Of a stretch of 64,000 nucleotides of DNA, positions 60,599 to 64,000 are shown one piece after another (the first letter of the stretch is position 1; every line of letters starts with the position of its first letter). The translations under genes and the position numbers were made by a program. The notes beneath the pieces are model-generated. The model was not told the origin of the DNA and ran no database searches. It saw nothing but the letters and a program-made list of their open reading frames with translations. Source of the stretch: Nocardia sp. NBC_00508 (GTDB lineage Bacteria > Actinomycetota > Actinomycetes > Mycobacteriales > Mycobacteriaceae); assembly GCF_036346875.1 (NCBI RefSeq), contig NZ_CP107852.1, positions 5,704,001 to 5,768,000 on the forward strand, written 5' to 3'.

Positions 60599-61168
60599 TT
60601 CGCCAAGGCGCGGATTCGATTGTGGGTACTCGCGCACATCGCATTCACCGGAGCATCCCATTGCGTCGCCCGTCAGTTGAAGGACCATCTCCGGCAAGCG
60701 GTGCTGGACGGCAACAGGGTCGCCCTCGGGTGGGGCGGCAACTGGGTTACCGCAACCAGGTCAATAGACGGGCAATACCGGAAACAAATCCGCAAAGCAT
60801 CGATTCGACAATGTCGAACACCTGGTGATTGCTCCACGGCATCACCTCCGAGGTATGTGACCTGCGTCATAACCCCCTCGGTCGCCGTTCGATAGCGCGA
60901 CGAGTGACCCAGACCACTCTGGGCGTTCGGCAATGTCGAACTCGCTCGGTGTTCGCCTCGGCAATCTGCTCGTAATGTCCGGTTCAATCCGGCGCGGTAG
61001 GCCATATGAGTCCGCTACCCGGCATCACCCCGGCAACCTGGACGGATCCGAAGGAGGGCGAGTGTCTCAACTGTCACACGGGACGCGCCTCGTCAGACGC
61101 CGTCCAACCGGCCCGGATTCGACCTCGTGCCGCGCGGGCCGTGGGATGGCCGACAGCGAGGGTCGGCC
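60599..61168. promoter_or_regulatory. Gene-free stretch with two 15-bp palindromes
   Basis: No convincing gene lies in this 570-bp stretch. It holds the perfect palindrome TTCGACAATGTCGAA at 60804-60818 and a one-mismatch copy TTCGGCAATGTCGAA at 60926-60940, 122 bp apart. They could be operators for the genes that start at 61169 or 61520. The matching regulator is unknown. Confidence 0.5.
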
Positions 61169-61390
61169 ATGACCGCTGACAATTCGCCGAGGCCGCAGGA
61201 AGCGGACGTTCACCTGTCGATCTTCCTGCACGGGTTGCGGCTGGACTTCCGGGCATGCGTCACCGCCGCGAGTGTCTTCGTCCAGGAGTGGCGAGACAAG
61301 CACTGGCATGATCCGGTCCAGGTCTGCACCGATGACGCGAGCCAGTATCCGAGGCTGCCGTGTGAACGCCTGTATCTGCAGTCTCGGTGA
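61169..61390 (+). CDS. Small hypothetical protein
   Basis: The 73-residue frame (TADNSPRPQEADVHLSIFLH, then GLRLDFRACVTAASVFVQEW) has the high third-position GC of real genes in this window, a sensible amphipathic make-up and no low-complexity run. It lies upstream of a Pro-rich WXG-like gene on the same strand and may be its partner. No family is recognised, and no strong ribosome site precedes the ATG. Confidence 0.45.
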   Translation: MTADNSPRPQEADVHLSIFLHGLRLDFRACVTAASVFVQEWRDKHWHDPVQVCTDDASQYPRLPCERLYLQSR

Positions 61391-61519
61391 CGTGGGCGTC
61401 CGGGCCCAGAGTCTCGACATGAGCGAGCCGACCAGGTCCGCCGTTGCTGGGAAGTCCGGTACCGGTTCGGGTGCAAGACTGTGAACTCGAATCCTCAACC
61501 CGTCGAGGAAGGTGACTTG

Positions 61520-62248
61520 ATGCAGATCGACTCCGATCCCACGCCGTCGCCATCCCCGGGCGAGCCGCCTACTCCACCCGGATCGAAGCCGAAGCCCGAG
61601 GGCTGGCAGGTGCCGCCGCTCGACCCTCCGCCCGGGGCATCGAAGGTTCTGGCCGACTATTTCGTCGGCGCCCGAAAGGTCTTCCAGGCTCTGGCCGAAA
61701 TTCTGGGTACCCCGGAATACGCAGTCCCCCCACCGATACCTCCACCGGCGGCGCCTCCGCCCTCGCTGCCGGAGGGCGAGGCGGTCGGTCTGACCGGATT
61801 CGCCGCCACAGCGCTTTCGACCTCCCAGAATGTTCTGCAGGGTCATTCGGCGGGCTGGCAAGGCACCGACGGGACGAACTTCACCATCGCGCAACGAGCC
61901 GCCACCGTAGGTTCGGCGGCTCTGAAAGAACTCCAAGAAATAGTCTATCGGTTGCAGGACGTGTTGAACGCGGCCGTGCTTGTGCTGCCTGCCTCTTACA
62001 CCGAACGCCCTTCAGCCGGTGGTAATCTCACGTCGTTTGCTGAACTCAAGCTTGCCGGTGCCGTAGATCAAGCGCTCAGACAAGCCTACGACGCCGTCTC
62101 TCGTGCGAAGAGGGAGTTGGGCCTCGAGACGGCTCTACCGAGGCCGCCGGAGTTTCCCAAATTTTCCATGGAGCTCGTCCCGCCCCGGCCAGCCCCCATG
62201 CCTCAGCGACAGGAGTATGTACAGAATCCGGGGATTCTGGAGGTATGA
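61520..62248 (+). CDS. Pro-rich protein with a WXG-like helical domain
   Basis: The 242-residue protein starts with a Pro-rich stretch (about 1-100, with a run PPPIPPPAAPPPSLP) and continues with a helical domain (about 100-205) holding STSQNVLQGHSAGWQGTDGT, AATVGSAALKELQEIVYRLQ and AVDQALRQAYDAVSRAKREL. The W-Q-G turn between helices is like WXG100 and other ESX-linked proteins. ATG 61520 follows GAGGAAGGTGACTTG; GTG 61481 is an alternative. It extends the ESX satellite group on the opposite strand. Confidence 0.6.
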   Translation: MQIDSDPTPSPSPGEPPTPPGSKPKPEGWQVPPLDPPPGASKVLADYFVGARKVFQALAEILGTPEYAVPPPIPPPAAPPPSLPEGEAVGLTGFAATALSTSQNVLQGHSAGWQGTDGTNFTIAQRAATVGSAALKELQEIVYRLQDVLNAAVLVLPASYTERPSAGGNLTSFAELKLAGAVDQALRQAYDAVSRAKRELGLETALPRPPEFPKFSMELVPPRPAPMPQRQEYVQNPGILEV

Positions 62249-62259
62249 AGCCCGCGCGC

Positions 62260-62757
62260 TCAGTCCCGCCGCAAGGTGGCGGCGAGGTGGTGCTGCAATG
62301 GCTCGCCGACCGCCGCCATGCGCAGGGTGTAGTCGATGGTGTCGCCGGACAGGTGGATCGAGCGGCCGAGGGCGGTGACGAGTTTCGCGGTGCTGCTGCG
62401 GCCGATGCCGGTGGAGTCCAATTCCAGGCGCAGGGTGCCGTCTTCGACGGCCAGTGAGCCCTCGCAGATTTCGGTGATCCCGGTGGGATGAGCAAGGATC
62501 AGTTCGACGCGGTCGGGACGCGGACAGCGCAGATAGCCGGTTTCGGCGTGCAGCGGCCTGCCGTCGTCGCTGGCGCGGGTCTTCTGCCGGTAGGTGAGGA
62601 AGGGGCGGCCGAGGTGGCCGAACCGGATTTCCTCGACATAGCCGAAGGGCTGGATGGTCGGGTATTCACCCCGGCCGTTTCCGCGCCAAATGCCGAGCAG
62701 TGGAGCGAGCGGAGCGATGTCCGGATGTGGAGCAATGGAGGGCTGGGGTTCGACCAC
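62260..62757 (-). CDS. Nitrobindin-like heme protein (FABP-type, DUF1794)
   Basis: The 165-residue beta-barrel protein has the nitrobindin signature LLGIWRGNGRGEYPTIQPFG near the start and AETGYLRCPRPDRVELILAH in the middle, with DTIDYTLRMAAVGEPLQHHL at the end, where the heme-ligand His lies. Relatives bind heme and isomerise peroxynitrite. GTG 62757 is the only suitable start. It is divergent from a TIGR03118 lipoprotein gene across an iron box, which suggests iron control. Confidence 0.85.
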   Translation of the reverse strand: MVEPQPSIAPHPDIAPLAPLLGIWRGNGRGEYPTIQPFGYVEEIRFGHLGRPFLTYRQKTRASDDGRPLHAETGYLRCPRPDRVELILAHPTGITEICEGSLAVEDGTLRLELDSTGIGRSSTAKLVTALGRSIHLSGDTIDYTLRMAAVGEPLQHHLAATLRRD

Positions 62758-62819
62758 GGCGAACAGACTAAACCCGTGCTCCGGATAGCGCTCGTAGACT
62801 CCCCGAAATTGCGCGACGC

Positions 62820-62838
62820 TAAGGTTAGCTTAACCTTA
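62820..62838. promoter_or_regulatory. IdeR/DtxR-like iron box
   Basis: TAAGGTTAGCTTAACCTTA agrees at 16 of 19 bases with the IdeR consensus TTAGGTTAGCCTAACCTAA and is a near-perfect palindrome (GCTAAGGTTA and TAACCTTAGC if extended). It lies 63 bp from the nitrobindin start and 37 bp from the lipoprotein start, so it may control either or both. IdeR with iron would repress. Confidence 0.85.
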
Positions 62839-62874
62839 GCGCCAGAGTGTGTGTGCTGGAAAGGAACAGTAAAG

Positions 62875-64000
62875 TTGAACGGACGTTGGAATGAGTTGCG
62901 CCGGTCGCGCCGCGGAAATTGTCTGCTGCGCGCGTCGGCGCTCGGCCTCACGCTGCTTCTCGCGGCAGCTTGCTCGGACTCGAGGCCCGACGAGACGCCC
63001 GCCCTCGACGGCAACAATTACGTTCAGACCAATCTGGCCGCCAATGACGCGGAGTACAAGGCGCAGTTCACCTTCCCCGACCTGGTGAACGCATGGGGTC
63101 TCGCCAATCGACCCAAGGGCGCGGGCGGGCACTTCTGGGTCGGCGCGGGCGGAAAGTCGTTCCAGTTCGTCGGCGACGTCACCGAGTCGTCGGACGCCCA
63201 GGTGCAGAAACTCTTCCAGGACGGGTTGAAGATCGTCACCATTCCCGGCGCCGACGCCGACACCTCGGATGCCAGCGCGGGCAAGACCACCGGCGTCGTG
63301 TTCAATCCGGCGCCGATCACCTCTGATCTGTTCTACGTGCACGACCAGCCGGTCGAGGCGGAAGGCGGCCCGCTGAACGGCTCGGCGCGCTTCATCGTCG
63401 CCACCGACTCCGGCAAGATCTCGGCATGGACCGAGCTGGACTTCGAAGACCGCATCGTGCGTCATGACGGCCCGGCCAACCTGGTCTTCGACGGGCAGCC
63501 GCAGGGCATGCAGTTCCTCGGAATCGCGCTGACACCATCGGGGGACAAGCTGCTCGCCGCCGATTTCGGCGCCGAACCGCAGGTCCGGACGTTCGACAAG
63601 GACTGGCAGCTGGTTCCCACCACCGGCTTCGCCAACCCGTTCGCCACCGGTGACGCGATCGACCCGGCCGCGCCGGAGAAGGGCAGGAAGGCCGAGCCCG
63701 GCGATCCCGCGCCATTCAACGTTTCGACGGTCGGCAACCGCGTTTTCGTCGCCTACGCCACCACCAAGGCAGACCGAGCGGACGCGACCGCGTTCGATGC
63801 GGGCGAAGAGGATTCGCTGGACAAAGATCAAGAGCAGGCAGCGGGCGGTCGACCGGACAAGGGCAAGCTCGCCGAGTTCGACGCCGACGGCAAACTGGTG
63901 CGCATCCTCGGCGACGGCAAGCGCCTGAACGCGCCGTGGGCGGTGACCGTCGCGCCGGAGGGCTTCGGCCCGCTCAGCGGCAAGCTTCTCGTCGGCAACT
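62875..64000 (+). CDS. TIGR03118-type secreted lipoprotein, 3' end outside window
   Basis: The 375 residues in the window start LNGRWNELRRSRRGNCLLRA (TTG start 62875 after GGAAAGGAACAG). A signal and lipobox follow (LGLTLLLAAAC), then YVQTNLAANDAEYKAQFTFP and NAWGLANRPKG, the TIGR03118 pattern. A beta-propeller-like body follows with GIALTPSGDKLLAADFG. The frame is still open at base 64000. The family is exported and uncharacterised; the iron box upstream points to a role under iron limitation. Confidence 0.82.
   Translation, partial: MNGRWNELRRSRRGNCLLRASALGLTLLLAAACSDSRPDETPALDGNNYVQTNLAANDAEYKAQFTFPDLVNAWGLANRPKGAGGHFWVGAGGKSFQFVGDVTESSDAQVQKLFQDGLKIVTIPGADADTSDASAGKTTGVVFNPAPITSDLFYVHDQPVEAEGGPLNGSARFIVATDSGKISAWTELDFEDRIVRHDGPANLVFDGQPQGMQFLGIALTPSGDKLLAADFGAEPQVRTFDKDWQLVPTTGFANPFATGDAIDPAAPEKGRKAEPGDPAPFNVSTVGNRVFVAYATTKADRADATAFDAGEEDSLDKDQEQAAGGRPDKGKLAEFDADGKLVRILGDGKRLNAPWAVTVAPEGFGPLSGKLLVGN

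Noticed and set aside
61067..61936. 289-codon minus strand frame opposite the Pro-rich WXG-like gene
   Set aside because: Arg/Gly-rich antisense shadow; the + strand has a strong ribosome site and ESX-like sequence.

Overview
The window is high-GC actinobacterial DNA from the Mycobacteriales, most likely Nocardia or a close relative. The evidence is a conserved chromosomal gene order that matches the mycobacterial one (yraN, comM, dprA, xerC, M23 peptidase, rpsB, tsf, pyrH, frr, cdsA, rlmN, DUF2631, dxr, rip1, ispG, GNAT, lipoprotein PBP), plus Nocardia-style satellite genes of type VII (ESX) secretion: EspG-like, PPE-like and DUF3558-like. Species assignment from sequence alone is an inference.

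Region 1 (1-4.5 kb) is a translationally coupled DNA-processing set: yraN (partial), comM-type AAA ATPase, dprA, then a degenerate intergenic tandem repeat and xerC. Region 2 (4.5-16 kb) holds lineage-variable genes: a GNAT enzyme, an FHA-HTH regulator, a secreted S1 protease, a drug exporter divergent from its TetR repressor with stacked palindromic operators, an acetoacetate decarboxylase-like protein, two coupled DUF202 membrane proteins, an SdsA1-type alkyl sulfatase, a YqeY-like protein, DUF1990, and a secreted M23 peptidase coupled to a small exported protein.

Region 3 (16-37.4 kb) is core chromosome: translation (rpsB-tsf with a strong terminator, frr), UMP kinase, CDP-DAG synthase, RlmN, then DUF4331 and TPR proteins, an HD-GYP/LuxR regulator, an ECF sigma factor preceded by a 29-residue membrane peptide, DUF5997/LysR, and the isoprenoid and envelope block dxr-rip1-ispG-GNAT-PBP.

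Region 4 (37.5-52 kb) is accessory. A 20-unit IPT/TIG repeat protein (exactly 82 codons per unit, no signal peptide) and a 3-unit relative share the same 5' leader and 3' hairpin. A third copy of the leader precedes a small remnant of a TIG start and a three-gene phage-like holin/membrane module that reads towards the 20-unit gene. Between the copies lies a caspase-nSTAND-TM-WD40 protein coupled to an EACC1-like partner, which is the architecture of a biological conflict (NLR-like) system. Decayed fragments of an EspG gene and possibly a lipoprotein gene flank it.

Region 5 (52.3-62.3 kb) is an ESX satellite island: WXG/ESX-target-like proteins, an EspG-like chaperone, a PPE-like and a PE-like partner, and DUF3558-like lipoproteins. 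A DUF397/DUF5753 regulator pair and a DUF4254 pair are also present, but no ESX core membrane components. The window ends with a nitrobindin-like gene divergent from a TIGR03118-type lipoprotein across an IdeR-like iron box.
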